From NCBI RefSeq assembly GCF_028331445.1, contig NZ_JAQMHX010000006.1:124001-188000 (forward strand): a stretch of DNA of 64,000 nt. The letters run 5' to 3'. This DNA comes from Candidatus Phyllobacterium onerii. Lineage in GTDB: Bacteria > Pseudomonadota > Alphaproteobacteria > Rhizobiales > Rhizobiaceae. A program made the translations under genes and the position numbers. The stretch's first letter is position 1; each line of letters begins with the position of its first letter. The notes beneath the pieces were generated by a model, which saw only the letters and a list, made by a program, of their open reading frames with translations, searched no databases and was not told the origin of the DNA. Shown here piece after piece: positions 1 through 9,019 of the stretch.

Positions 1-158
1 CGGTCCAGTCTCTGCCGTTCGCTCACGTGCTGCCGCAAAGCACCGCGACAGCGGAGTTCGTCAATACTGCGTGGCAGACGTCGATGCAGCAAGCGCTCAC
101 CGGCCAGATCACCTCGCAACAGATGATGCAACAGCTTGAAAGCCTCTTCGCGCAGTAG
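1..158 (+). CDS. C-terminal end of a sugar ABC substrate-binding protein (5' end outside window)
   Basis: Only the last 51 codons are present, read from base 3 to the TAG at 156-158. The tail is rich in Gln and Met and ends in QLESLFAQ, like the end of family 1 (MalE-like) solute-binding proteins, where a helix closes the C-lobe. The two MalF/MalG-type permeases that follow within 52 bp support the call, because the usual order in such operons is binding protein, permease, permease. The sugar cannot be deduced from this fragment. No ATPase for the system lies in the window; it may be upstream. Confidence 0.75.
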   Translation, partial: VQSLPFAHVLPQSTATAEFVNTAWQTSMQQALTGQITSQQMMQQLESLFAQ

Positions 159-209
159 CGCGAAGGGGTTTCCTATTACTGGTAGACGTCCGCCGAAAGT
201 AGATTGTCC

Positions 210-1133
210 ATGTCAACGCTTGCGCCATCAGCACCTCACGATCTCACGCAGGTCCGTCCGCTTCGCAGCCGGTTGATGCCGTATGCCCTGCTGGCGCCGG
301 CAGTGCTCGTGACATTGTTCATCGTTTTCTTCCCGATGGTTCAGGCGGTCGTCACCAGCTTCTACGACCTGGTCCTGTGGAAGCCCAATGCCAGCCGGTT
401 CGTGGGCTTCGGCAACTACATCAAGCTCTTGCATGACCCGGTATTCTGGACTTCGCTCGGCCATACGGCCATATGGATCGGCTTGACGGTGCCCTTGCAG
501 ATGGGTCTTGGCCTGGTCGCGGCGCTCCTGCTCAATCGCGAGTTCCCATGGCGCGGCCTTGCACGTGCCCTCGTCATTATTCCGTGGGCCTTGCCGAGCG
601 TCGTCATTGCGCTGATGTGGCGCTGGATTTATGATCCAACCACCGGGGTGCTCAATGACATCCTGCTTTACCTGTCGATAATCCATTCAACCGTGCCCTG
701 GCTCGCCGATCCGCATCTCGCGCTCTATGCGGTGATTGCAACCTTGACCTGGCAGGGCTTTCCGTTTTTCGCGGTGATGATCCTTGCCGGTTTGCAAGGG
801 ATACCCCAAAGCCAGTATGAAGCCGCCTCTATCGACGGGGCCAGCACGTGGCGCCAGTTCGTCCATATTACACTTCCGGGCATCGCACCCGTGCTGGCAA
901 CGGCGGGCCTGCTGCGTATTATCTGGGTAGCAAATTCCATGGACGTCATCTTCGTTATGACAGGTGGCGGCCCGGGTTATGCCACACACACACTGCCGCT
1001 CTATGCATTTATCAAGGCCCGGCAAAATCTCGATTTCGGCTATGGCACCGCCATTGCCGTTACGTTCACGATCCTTCTGGGAGCCATCGTGGCGGTCTAT
1101 ATCGTCCGGACCATGCGCGAGGTGGAACGATGA
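210..1133 (+). CDS. Sugar ABC transporter permease, MalF type
   Basis: Inner-membrane permease of a carbohydrate importer, 307 aa from the ATG at 210; an in-frame TTG at 204 would add two residues. About six hydrophobic segments are visible, the first near residues 25-50. The cytoplasmic EAA loop that docks on the ATPase is at about 204-223 (EAASIDGAS...ITLP). It overlaps the next permease by an ATGA, so the two are probably translated together as a heterodimer. The preceding gene is the binding protein. Substrate unknown; the epimerase and oxidoreductase downstream suggest a ketose or polyol. Confidence 0.9.
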   Translation: MSTLAPSAPHDLTQVRPLRSRLMPYALLAPAVLVTLFIVFFPMVQAVVTSFYDLVLWKPNASRFVGFGNYIKLLHDPVFWTSLGHTAIWIGLTVPLQMGLGLVAALLLNREFPWRGLARALVIIPWALPSVVIALMWRWIYDPTTGVLNDILLYLSIIHSTVPWLADPHLALYAVIATLTWQGFPFFAVMILAGLQGIPQSQYEAASIDGASTWRQFVHITLPGIAPVLATAGLLRIIWVANSMDVIFVMTGGGPGYATHTLPLYAFIKARQNLDFGYGTAIAVTFTILLGAIVAVYIVRTMREVER

Positions 1134-1963
1134 ACAAGCCCTCGACGCTCCGCCGGATTCTCACGACGGATATTCCTGTCGTCTTCATCATAATGCTCGC
1201 CATGGGGCCATTCGTCTGGATGATCCTGACGTCCCTGACACCGACCGCGCAATTATCAGCGACTGGCGTATCCCTGTCGCCGGCGGGGTGGAGCATGGAC
1301 AACTATATTCGCCTGCTGGAACAGACCTCGTTTCTCGGCAATATGCTGGACAGTCTGATCATTGCTGCTGGTACTGTCGTCTTGGGCCTCGCAGTTTCAG
1401 TCACTGCCGCCTACGCGCTGTCGCGTTTCCGCTTCCCCGGCCGCCAGCTGGTCATGCTGCAGTTTCTGCTGGTCAACATGTTTCCGATCGTGCTCCTGAT
1501 CCTGCCGCTCTTTATCCTCATGCGGAAGATCGGCCTTCTCGATACGCATCTTGCGATGATCCTCGCCAATTCAACGGTCGCCATTCCGTTCGCGGTCTGG
1601 ATGCTCCGGAGTTACATCGGTGCTATTCCCCGCAGCCTCGACGAAGCGGCGATGATCGATGGCTGTTCCCGGCTGCATGCGTTGCGTCGCGTCGTTCTGC
1701 CGCTGGCCATGCCCGGCATCATTTCGACAGGCATCTATATCTTCATTACCGCGTGGAACGAATATCTCTACGCCCTGACACTTGGCGGCCGGAACGTCCG
1801 CCCCGTTACCGTGGCGATCCAGACGCTGATAGGTGAATACCAGATCGAATGGGGTCTGCTCGCCGCCGGCGGTGTCGTTGGTGCGCTTCCCGCCACTCTG
1901 CTTTTCCTGCTCGTTCAACGCCGGCTTATCGGCGGCCTCACCCAAGGCGCAGTGAAGGGATGA
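1130..1963 (+). CDS. Sugar ABC transporter permease, MalG type
   Basis: Second permease of the importer, 277 aa. The frame stays open upstream inside the previous gene, but the ATG at 1130 in an ATGA overlap is the natural start and gives MNKPSTLRRI with the first membrane segment at about 14-36. The EAA loop DEAAMIDGCS lies at 171-180, followed by VVLPLAMPG, typical of MalG-like subunits. It forms the channel with the upstream permease. The ABC ATPase is not encoded next to it in this window. Confidence 0.9.
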   Translation: MNKPSTLRRILTTDIPVVFIIMLAMGPFVWMILTSLTPTAQLSATGVSLSPAGWSMDNYIRLLEQTSFLGNMLDSLIIAAGTVVLGLAVSVTAAYALSRFRFPGRQLVMLQFLLVNMFPIVLLILPLFILMRKIGLLDTHLAMILANSTVAIPFAVWMLRSYIGAIPRSLDEAAMIDGCSRLHALRRVVLPLAMPGIISTGIYIFITAWNEYLYALTLGGRNVRPVTVAIQTLIGEYQIEWGLLAAGGVVGALPATLLFLLVQRRLIGGLTQGAVKG

Positions 1964-1992
1964 CTCTTATTAATATCAAAGAAGGACCCAAG

Positions 1993-2874
1993 ATGAATCC
2001 CATCGGATTGATCTCCATGCAATATGCAAGGCCATTCACCGCCGAGCATTTCCATCTCTTCAAGAAAATGCGCGAGCTTGGCTTTGACTTCGTCGAACTG
2101 CTGGTACCCGAGCCCGGCGAAATCGATCTTGCCGAAGCCCGGCGCGCTTTGGACGACGCGGGACTTGGCGTCGTCCTCGCCGCGCGGGTCAATATGCAAC
2201 GCAATCTTTCATCGCAGGAGAAAGATGCCCACCGTGCCGGCATCGACTACCTGCGCTATACAGCGGACTGCGCGGCGGAACTCGGTGCGACCGTTGTTGG
2301 CGGCCCTCTCACCGGCAATCCACTGGTGTTTGCCGGGCGTGCACCAGTACCGGTAACCGAAGAGGAACGGCTGGCGCGCAAGGACCGCTGCGTCGCGGGA
2401 CTGAAGGAAGCGGGCGATCACGCTGCGAAGGCCGGTATTCTGCTCGCCGTCGAACCGCTCAATCGCTTCGAAAGCGATGTGTTGTGCACGACACAACAGG
2501 CCGTCGAGCTGCTTGATGCAGTGGACCATCCGGCGGTCAAGTTGATGCTGGACACATTTCACATGCACATGGAGGAAGCGTCGATCCCCGAGGCCATCCG
2601 GCTTGGCGGGGATCACCTCGTGCATTTCCAGGCCAACGAAAATCATCGCGGCTTCCCCGGTACCGGTTCAACCGACTGGGTTGCAGTTTGTCGTGCGCTG
2701 CACGAGGTGAACTACAAAGGGCCGGTATCGCTTGAGCCTTTCCGCCGCAATGATGATCGTTTTGGCGTTCCCTTCGCGCAGTGGCGTCCACCGCACGAGG
2801 ACGAAAGCGAGCGCCTTACCGCGAGCGCGGCCTTTATCAAATCCCATCTCACACTGACGGAATATCGGCGATGA
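1993..2874 (+). CDS. Sugar phosphate isomerase/epimerase, D-tagatose/D-psicose 3-epimerase-like
   Basis: 293-aa TIM-barrel enzyme (AP endonuclease 2 superfamily). The start at 1993 has a GAAGGA ribosome site at 1981; the longer open frame runs into the permease and is not used. Expected metal ligands are visible as E154 (VEPLNRFE), D187 (MLDTFHM), H211 (VHFQ) and E248 (SLEPF), with NENHRG after H211, a pattern of the tagatose/psicose 3-epimerase branch. It probably epimerises the ketose brought in by the ABC system or its oxidised product. The exact sugar is inference. Confidence 0.8.
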   Translation: MNPIGLISMQYARPFTAEHFHLFKKMRELGFDFVELLVPEPGEIDLAEARRALDDAGLGVVLAARVNMQRNLSSQEKDAHRAGIDYLRYTADCAAELGATVVGGPLTGNPLVFAGRAPVPVTEEERLARKDRCVAGLKEAGDHAAKAGILLAVEPLNRFESDVLCTTQQAVELLDAVDHPAVKLMLDTFHMHMEEASIPEAIRLGGDHLVHFQANENHRGFPGTGSTDWVAVCRALHEVNYKGPVSLEPFRRNDDRFGVPFAQWRPPHEDESERLTASAAFIKSHLTLTEYRR

Positions 2875-3866
2875 CATTGAAAATCGGCTGGATCGGTTGC
2901 GGCATTCACGCAACCCAGATGCTACTTCCCCAATTGGTCCGCCATGACGTCGAAATCGTCGGGCTCTGCGATATCGATGGCAAGCGTCTTGGCGATGCCG
3001 GCCGGCAGTTTGGCGTTGCGCGCATGACCAGCGACGCTGAGGAGCTGATCCGTATGCCCGGCATCGACGCCATCGGCATGGCCGTGGGGCCGGATCAGCA
3101 TCTGCATTTCGGCAAACTTGCGCTCGATCGAGGTTTGCCTGTGTTTATGGAAAAACCGCCGTCGGGAACAGCGGCTGGCGCGCGCGAACTTCGCGCGGCG
3201 TCGGAGCGCGCTGGCAAACCGTTGCTCGTCGGTTTCATGAAACGTTATTCGGTCGGTAACAAGATTGCCCACAACATCATCAAGTCCGGGCGGTTCGGGC
3301 CGGTGCTTGGCCTTACCGGATACTATATGACTGCGCCGGGCTACTTTACCGGCAATGTCGATTACACCGGCTTCTTCCTGCATCACTGCGTGCACTATAT
3401 GGACCTGGTGTCATTTTTCGTATCGCCGGTGCGAACCATTTCGGCGCGAAAGGTGGAAAAAACACCGGGCAGGGTTCTTTTCCACGTCGGGTTCGAGTTC
3501 GAGTGCGGCGCCATTGGAAATATCGCGATGGGTACGATCCAGTCGCGGGGCACGCCAGTCGAGCGCATCGAGTTGATGAGTGACCACCAGCGTCTCGAGG
3601 TGGATGACGTGATTGAAGTGCGTTGGAACCGCAATCCGCCTTTCAAAGTAGACGATCCCGAAGCAACACTCGCCGACGATGTCGACACTCTGACATGGAA
3701 GCCGAATTTTACGGCAGCGGCAAATGAAGATCCGAAGGGTTATTATTCACTCTTGGCCGATGTGGTTCCGGCCCTTGGCGGTGCGTCGACTGCTGCCCCG
3801 ACAATTCATGATGGGGTGATAGCCATGGAACGGCTGGAGACTTTGCGACGGGAGCTTGATTTGTAA
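2871..3866 (+). CDS. Gfo/Idh/MocA family NAD(P)-dependent oxidoreductase
   Basis: 331 aa, start ATG at 2871 overlapping the epimerase stop (ATGA). The N-terminal Rossmann fold begins IGWIGCGIHA; the conserved EKPPSG, whose Lys contacts cofactor and substrate in this family, is at 94-99. The C-terminal half is the alpha/beta substrate domain. It probably oxidises a sugar or inositol hydroxyl as a step of the same catabolic operon. The family covers many substrates (glucose, inositols, scyllo-inosose), so no narrower call is made. It is the last gene of the operon. Confidence 0.85.
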   Translation: MTLKIGWIGCGIHATQMLLPQLVRHDVEIVGLCDIDGKRLGDAGRQFGVARMTSDAEELIRMPGIDAIGMAVGPDQHLHFGKLALDRGLPVFMEKPPSGTAAGARELRAASERAGKPLLVGFMKRYSVGNKIAHNIIKSGRFGPVLGLTGYYMTAPGYFTGNVDYTGFFLHHCVHYMDLVSFFVSPVRTISARKVEKTPGRVLFHVGFEFECGAIGNIAMGTIQSRGTPVERIELMSDHQRLEVDDVIEVRWNRNPPFKVDDPEATLADDVDTLTWKPNFTAAANEDPKGYYSLLADVVPALGGASTAAPTIHDGVIAMERLETLRRELDL

Positions 3867-3885
3867 TTTCCGTGGGCTGCCGCGG

Positions 3886-4299
3886 TCACTCGACGTTGGA
3901 GTCCATGCAGCGATACGTAAATTTGTATTCTCCTTCGGGCTTTCCCGGGTTCCTGTCGTCTCTTGGGTTGTGATAACAGGCACCCCACCTGATCCCGGCA
4001 CGCCCAGCAACACTCAAAAGCTGTAGTCCCCCTTTTGCGGCGATCACCGTGGCCGGATATAATTGGTCACCTTGGTGTTGTACTACGCGGGCACAATTCA
4101 ATGGTTCTTCGGATGCCTCCTCAAAGCAGATTTCGATGACCACGTCGCGATCGCAATTGTTGACGAAAAGCCAACCTTTTTCGTTTTCGGTCCCGATGAC
4201 GCAACTCTTGGCATCGTCGCTAAAAGAAGGAGTAACCTGGCCGGAAAACAGGATGAGGCCGATCACGGCAAGCGTCTTGCATTTCTTCAAAAGCCTCAT
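3886..4299 (-). CDS. Small secreted protein with six cysteines, function unknown
   Basis: 137 aa from the ATG at 4299. The frame is open 11 codons further upstream, but this start gives a clean signal peptide: KK at 5-6, a hydrophobic core AVIGLILFSG and a likely cut after about residue 27 (SFS/DD). The mature part of about 110 aa has exactly six cysteines in the contexts SCV, NCD, ICF, NCA, ACY and RCM, suggesting three disulfides in the periplasm. No domain is recognised. It converges on the oxidoreductase gene (19 bp between the stops). Confidence 0.6.
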   Translation of the reverse strand: MRLLKKCKTLAVIGLILFSGQVTPSFSDDAKSCVIGTENEKGWLFVNNCDRDVVIEICFEEASEEPLNCARVVQHQGDQLYPATVIAAKGGLQLLSVAGRAGIRWGACYHNPRDDRNPGKPEGEYKFTYRCMDSNVE

Positions 4300-4476
4300 G
4301 TGATTCAAGCTGATGCGTCCCCGATTCGTCAAACTTGATTTTGAAGCAGCCTACGACGACTATTTCATCTTTGCCACTGTCAGCCCGATACAAACTCTTG
4401 TCTGCGAAGACAGGTGCGGCGCGCTCGATCGGCAACGCCATGAGGTGGGGTTGCCGGCCGACGCAACCAAACGATC

Positions 4477-5487
4477 CTATAGTTTGTTCCGGATTGTTTT
4501 TCTCCAGATCAGCGGTGCGTGCAGGTTGGCAGGCCGCACCCGACCGGCGGTCGCATCGCTTTGGAGCCAGGCGACACTGCTCTTTACGATTTCATCCACT
4601 GGCTGCGAAAACGTCGTCAAGTTATAGGACGTCCACGAGGACTGCTCGATATCGTCGAAGCCGACGATGCAGAGATCTTCCGGAATGTTCAGCCCAAAGT
4701 CGTACCGTGCACCGTCCATCAACCCGAATGCCATCAGATCGTTGACGCAGAAGACTGCGTCCGGCTGCACTGCCTCGGTGAACAATGTCTGCGCAATCTT
4801 GCGGCCGCTCTCATAGACGGTGTTACCATGGCGTACGACCCTGACCTCAAGTCCGAATTCGGCGGCCGCTGCGATGAAGCCGCGTTCGCGCGCCATCAGG
4901 CTTGGTGTTCCAACGTCGGAGTTGGCGAATGCGAGGTGTCGGCAGCCTGCACGCAGGAATGCACTCACGGCCACCCGAGCCGCTTGACCATCGTCGAGAT
5001 TGATACGGAACGGGCCCTCGATATCATCATCGCGATTGATCAGCACGATGCGCTGGCCGCTGTTGAGGCAAAGCCTGGTAATCGCCTTGTCCGGAAGCCC
5101 GGACAACAGGATGGACGCGTCGGCACGATAGTGCAGGGTTTGCCGGAGCGCCGTGTCCACACTGCCATCCGAGCGATCGGTGTTGATGAGCATGGCAATC
5201 TTTCCGGCCGTTTGCAATTCGTGGGTGAGCGCGCGTACCAGACGGGCTCGGTAGGGCGTATCCATCTCGGATACGACCAGGCAGACGATACCGCTTTCAC
5301 TGCGCATCAGGCCGCGTGCAAGCTGATTGACGTGATAGCCAAGCGCTTGCGCAGCCTCCATGACCCGCTGGCGTGTTTCCTCCGAAACACTCGCGCCTGG
5401 CGTAAACGTGCGGGATACAGCCGAGCGCGAAACGCCCGCCCGCTTTGCTACATCATCAGCGCTGACGAATGATTTGTTCAACTGCAT
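4477..5487 (-). CDS. LacI family transcriptional repressor
   Basis: 336 aa. The helix-turn-helix (DDVAKRAGVSRSAVSRTF) is at residues 11-28, the hinge follows near 50-60 (YHVNQLARGL), then a periplasmic-binding-protein-like effector domain. The frame is open to 5571, but the start at 5487 puts the HTH at the usual N-terminal place and leaves a LacI-type site at 5512-5525 outside the gene. It is transcribed away from the Afu-like operon, so it is the likely local and self regulator. The effector is probably a sugar or sugar phosphate. Confidence 0.88.
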   Translation of the reverse strand: MQLNKSFVSADDVAKRAGVSRSAVSRTFTPGASVSEETRQRVMEAAQALGYHVNQLARGLMRSESGIVCLVVSEMDTPYRARLVRALTHELQTAGKIAMLINTDRSDGSVDTALRQTLHYRADASILLSGLPDKAITRLCLNSGQRIVLINRDDDIEGPFRINLDDGQAARVAVSAFLRAGCRHLAFANSDVGTPSLMARERGFIAAAAEFGLEVRVVRHGNTVYESGRKIAQTLFTEAVQPDAVFCVNDLMAFGLMDGARYDFGLNIPEDLCIVGFDDIEQSSWTSYNLTTFSQPVDEIVKSSVAWLQSDATAGRVRPANLHAPLIWRKTIRNKL

Positions 5488-5511
5488 GAATCCATAGTTG
5501 TTCACGGTATC

Positions 5512-5525
5512 TTGCACGCGCTTGC
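5512..5525. promoter_or_regulatory. LacI-type half-conserved operator (copy 1)
   Basis: TTGCACGCGCTTGC, identical over 14 bases to the core of the palindrome at 5607-5626, lies 25 bp upstream of the lacI start. Only the inner half of the symmetry is kept (GCGC follows instead of AAAA). It is probably a weaker auxiliary site for looping or autoregulation. Confidence 0.5.
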
Positions 5526-5606
5526 GCGCCGCTGCAACCACCAGACTGCTAATTTTATTGAAGGAACGCAATAGTCCGCTTGACAGGAAGACATGACGTG
5601 TGAAAC

Positions 5607-5626
5607 TTTTGCACGCGCTTGCAAAA
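5607..5626. promoter_or_regulatory. LacI-family operator upstream of the Afu-like ABC operon
   Basis: Near-perfect 20-bp palindrome with 7-bp arms TTTTGCA and TGCAAAA around CGCGCT; 18 of 20 positions are symmetric, with the central CG typical of LacI/GalR operators. It sits 43 bp before the binding-protein start at 5670, where a bound repressor would block transcription. Confidence 0.75.
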
Positions 5627-5669
5627 AAGCGTGCGGCATGGAGGTGCCGCTTTTTCAGGGAGGAAAATC

Positions 5670-6698
5670 ATGCGTTCTGTATTCGCAATTGTCGCCGCTT
5701 TTGCTGTTGGTCTTCAAATGATGCCAACCGAGGCGCGCGCTGCGGACAATCTCAATCTGATCTGTTCGGCCGATGTCGTCATCTGTGAATTGATGAAGGG
5801 CATGTTCGAGAAGGAGACGGGTATCCAGGTCAATATGGTCCGTCTGTCGTCTGGCGAGACCTATGCCAAGATCCGCGCCGAGGCACGCAATCCGAAAACC
5901 GATATCTGGTGGGCGGGTACTGGTGATCCGCATTTGCAGGCGGCTTCCGAAGGGCTAACCCAGGAATATAAATCGCCCATGCTCGACCAGTTGCAGGATT
6001 GGGCGAAGAAGCAGGCCGAGAGCGCAGATTATAAGACCGTTGGCGTTTATGCGGGTGCGCTTGGCTGGGGTTATAACACCGAGATCGTCAAGAAAAAGGG
6101 CCTCAAGGAGGCCAAGTGCTGGGCTGACCTCATCGATCCATCCTTCAAGGGCGAAATCCAGATCGCCAACCCGAATTCGTCCGGCACTGCCTATACCGCG
6201 CTGGCTTCCCTGGTTCAGATCATGGGTGAGGACAAGGCCTTCGACTACCTGAAACAGCTGAACGCGAATGTATCGCAATATACAAAATCAGGTTCGGCGC
6301 CGGTTAAGGCAGCGGCGCGGGGTGAAACCGCGCTGGGCATCGTCTTCATGCATGATGCTGTCGCCCAGATCGCTGAAGGCTTCCCCGTCAAGGCTGTGGC
6401 TCCTTGCGAAGGTACCGGCTACGAAATCGGCTCGATGTCAATCATCAAGGGTGCGCGCAATCTCGACGCGGCCAAGAAATGGTATGACTGGGCTCTTTCC
6501 GCCGAAGTGCAGTCGCATATGAAGGACGCGAAGTCCTTCCAATTGCCATCGAACAAGTCTGCCACCGTTCCGCCTGAAGCTCCGAAATTCGAGGATATCA
6601 AGCTCATCGATTATGACTTCAAGACCTATGGCGACCCTGCCAAACGCAAGGAACTGCTTGATCGCTGGGACAAGGAGATTGGTGCAAGCGCCAACTGA
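5670..6698 (+). CDS. Periplasmic binding protein of an Afu/Fbp-type ABC transporter
   Basis: 342 aa from the ATG at 5670, behind a GGGAGG site at 5658. The signal peptide MRSVFAIVAAFAVG ends at about ARA/AD (24/25). The mature protein resembles the ferric or sugar-phosphate binding branch (AfuA/FbpA; SBP_bac_6), with DIWWAGTGDPHLQA and NPNSSGTAYTAL. Annotation pipelines usually call this Fe(III)-binding, but the phosphatase gene closing the operon and the LacI control fit a phosphorylated sugar better, as shown for AfuA of Actinobacillus. A hairpin at 6718-6745 follows the gene. Confidence 0.8.
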   Translation: MRSVFAIVAAFAVGLQMMPTEARAADNLNLICSADVVICELMKGMFEKETGIQVNMVRLSSGETYAKIRAEARNPKTDIWWAGTGDPHLQAASEGLTQEYKSPMLDQLQDWAKKQAESADYKTVGVYAGALGWGYNTEIVKKKGLKEAKCWADLIDPSFKGEIQIANPNSSGTAYTALASLVQIMGEDKAFDYLKQLNANVSQYTKSGSAPVKAAARGETALGIVFMHDAVAQIAEGFPVKAVAPCEGTGYEIGSMSIIKGARNLDAAKKWYDWALSAEVQSHMKDAKSFQLPSNKSATVPPEAPKFEDIKLIDYDFKTYGDPAKRKELLDRWDKEIGASAN

Positions 6699-6717
6699 AC
6701 TTGCTTTTGACTGACGC

Positions 6718-6745
6718 GATATGTCCGGATCGTCCCGGACATATC
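6718..6745 (+). repeat. Intercistronic hairpin after the binding-protein gene
   Basis: Perfect 11-bp inverted repeat GATATGTCCGG / CCGGACATATC with a 6-base loop and no T run, 19 bp after the binding-protein stop. It probably stabilises or partly terminates the mRNA, giving excess binding protein over permease. Confidence 0.75.
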
Positions 6746-6790
6746 TCCAGCGCAAGTAACTTTCTATGATCAGCGAAGGCGGGTGGCGTT

Positions 6791-9019
6791 ATGGAACGTA
6801 GCGACCGGAGATTGAATATTGCGCTTGGCATCGGGCTCGCCGGGTTGAGCCTCGTGCCGTGGTACAGGATCGAAAGCGGCTTTTTCGGCCTCGATTGGCT
6901 CGGCAATTTTCCGAACGGTTCCAACGAAGCGCCTGCTCTTTTGCAGATATTCGCACACGGCCGCTGGACACTTGCCGTCATCGCGTTGCTCTTCGCCGTG
7001 GGCCTATGCGCGCGGGCTTTCAAAGTCTCGTCGCTTCGTTCAAATCTGCTGATCGCGGCCGGCGCCGCTGGAGTTGTTTTCCTTGTGCTGCAGGGGCTCG
7101 CTGTCGGGTTTACGGGCTGGACCTGGACGATGACGGAAGCGCTGTTCGGACCGCTTGCCGATGGCCAGCCTTCGATGGGTGCAGGCGCCGGGCTCGTGGC
7201 GCTTTCCTTCGTCCTGATGTTTTCCTTCGGACTTGCAGAGCGCGGTGTAATGCGGGGCGATGCGTTCGTGGTGGCTTCAATCGCGCTACTCGTCTTCCTT
7301 GTCAGCATCTTTGTGTTCTACCCCGTGGGCAGCATGTTCATCGGTGCTTTCCAGAGCTTTGATGGCTCCTTCGATCCCTCCGGGTTTGTCCGCAATATTC
7401 AGGACCCATCGATATGGAGCCTGGATTGTCTTGTTGGGGGCAATCGCTGTGGCGTCGCCTGGCGTACCCTGCTCCTGGCAATCCTTTCTGCTTTTGCCTC
7501 CACACTGCTCGGGCTCTGCTTCGCTCTGGTTGCTACCCGTACTCGTTTTCCATTCAAGAAGGGCTTGCGGCTCCTAACGATCCTGCCGATCATCACGCCT
7601 CCCTTCGTCATCGGCCTTGCGCTTATCCTTCTTTTTGGCCGTGCCGGGGTCGTGACCCATCAGCTTTCCAACCTCTTCGGGATTGAGCCGGGCCGTTGGC
7701 TCTATGGCCTGACCGGCATCTGGATTGCACAGGTTCTGTCTTTCACGCCGATCTCGTTTCTCGTGCTCATCGGCGTTGTCGAGGGTGTCAGCCCGTCGAT
7801 GGAGGAAGCATCGCAAACCCTGCGGGCGGATCGCTGGCGCACGTTCTGGAGAGTTTCGTTGCCTCTGATGAAGCCCGGTCTCGCCAACGCGTTTCTGATC
7901 GGCTTCATCGAGAGCATGGCGGATTTCGGTAACCCTCTGGTGCTGGGCGGTAGCCATGGGGTGCTCTCGACGGAAATCTTCTTTGCCGTTGTCGGTTCGC
8001 AGAACGATCCTTCGCGTGCCGCGGTACTTGCGATCATCCTTTTGTTCTTCACGCTCTCGGCCTTCCTTGCGCAGCGACTATGGCTGGCAGGCAAGAGCTT
8101 CGCGACGGTGACGGGCAAGGGCGATTCGGGTGCGCATATCGCCTTGCCGCGATCGCTGTCCATTGGCGTCCATGCCATCGTGATTCCCTGGATACTGTTC
8201 ACGCTGGTCATCTACGGCATGATCCTGTTCGGCGGCTTTGTCCGCACGTGGGGACTCGACAATACGCTGACCTTCGAGCACTACCAGCGCGCGTTCTCTT
8301 TCAGCTTCGAGAACGGCGCCATTGCATGGACCGGCGTTGCCTGGAACTCATTCTGGACGACGATCAAGATCGCGTTGATTTCGGCACCACTCACCGCTGC
8401 GGTCGGGTTGCTGACGGCTTACCTGATCGTCAGGCAACGATTCGTCGGACGCAACGTATTTGAATTCGCGCTGATGATGAGTTTTGCTATCCCAGGCACT
8501 GTCATCGGCATCAGTTACATCATGGCGTTCAATCTCCCGCCGCTGGAAATGACCGGCACGGCACTGATTCTCGTAGCCTGCTTTGTCTTCCGCAACATGC
8601 CGGTCGGCGTGCGCGGCGGCGTGGCGGCGATGAGCCAGCTCGACAAGAGTCTGGATGAGGCATCGCTGACCTTGCGGGCAACAAGCTTCCGGACAATCCG
8701 CAAGGTCATCCTGCCCTTGCTTCGTCCGGCGATCGTTGCTGCGCTGGTCTACTCGTTCGTCCGCGCCATCACATCGATCAGCGCTGTCATATTCCTTGTC
8801 AGCGCCGAGTATAATATGGCGACTTCCTACATTGTCGGGCTCGTCGAGAACGGCGAATACGGCGTTGCCGTCGCCTACTCGTCAATGCTCATCGTTGTCA
8901 TGATCGTTATCATTACCTGTTTCCAGCTGCTGGTGGGTGAACGGAGATTGCGCCGCGAAAATCGCGTTGCAGCGGCCTTTATCCCGTCTGCTGCACCACA
9001 AGAGAAGGCCGCATCATGA
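6791..9019 (+). CDS. Fused double permease of an Afu/Fbp-type ABC transporter
   Basis: 742 aa inner-membrane protein carrying two permease domains in one chain, as in AfuB/FbpB. EAA loops are at about 337 (EEASQTLRAD...VSLP) and about 620 (DEASLTLRAT...VILP). Some four extra hydrophobic segments precede the first permease domain (residues 10-160). It overlaps the ATPase gene by ATGA at 9016. The single chain can make the whole channel, so no separate second permease is needed. Confidence 0.87.
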   Translation: MERSDRRLNIALGIGLAGLSLVPWYRIESGFFGLDWLGNFPNGSNEAPALLQIFAHGRWTLAVIALLFAVGLCARAFKVSSLRSNLLIAAGAAGVVFLVLQGLAVGFTGWTWTMTEALFGPLADGQPSMGAGAGLVALSFVLMFSFGLAERGVMRGDAFVVASIALLVFLVSIFVFYPVGSMFIGAFQSFDGSFDPSGFVRNIQDPSIWSLDCLVGGNRCGVAWRTLLLAILSAFASTLLGLCFALVATRTRFPFKKGLRLLTILPIITPPFVIGLALILLFGRAGVVTHQLSNLFGIEPGRWLYGLTGIWIAQVLSFTPISFLVLIGVVEGVSPSMEEASQTLRADRWRTFWRVSLPLMKPGLANAFLIGFIESMADFGNPLVLGGSHGVLSTEIFFAVVGSQNDPSRAAVLAIILLFFTLSAFLAQRLWLAGKSFATVTGKGDSGAHIALPRSLSIGVHAIVIPWILFTLVIYGMILFGGFVRTWGLDNTLTFEHYQRAFSFSFENGAIAWTGVAWNSFWTTIKIALISAPLTAAVGLLTAYLIVRQRFVGRNVFEFALMMSFAIPGTVIGISYIMAFNLPPLEMTGTALILVACFVFRNMPVGVRGGVAAMSQLDKSLDEASLTLRATSFRTIRKVILPLLRPAIVAALVYSFVRAITSISAVIFLVSAEYNMATSYIVGLVENGEYGVAVAYSSMLIVVMIVIITCFQLLVGERRLRRENRVAAAFIPSAAPQEKAAS

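Noticed and set aside
4220-4441. 73-aa minus-strand frame overlapping the 5' end of the secreted protein gene
   Set aside because: Would overlap the signal-peptide region of a better-supported gene, has no ribosome site that I can see and no motif.
4519-5472. 317-aa open frame on the plus strand opposite lacI
   Set aside because: Mirror of the LacI coding region; no recognisable motif and no ribosome site.
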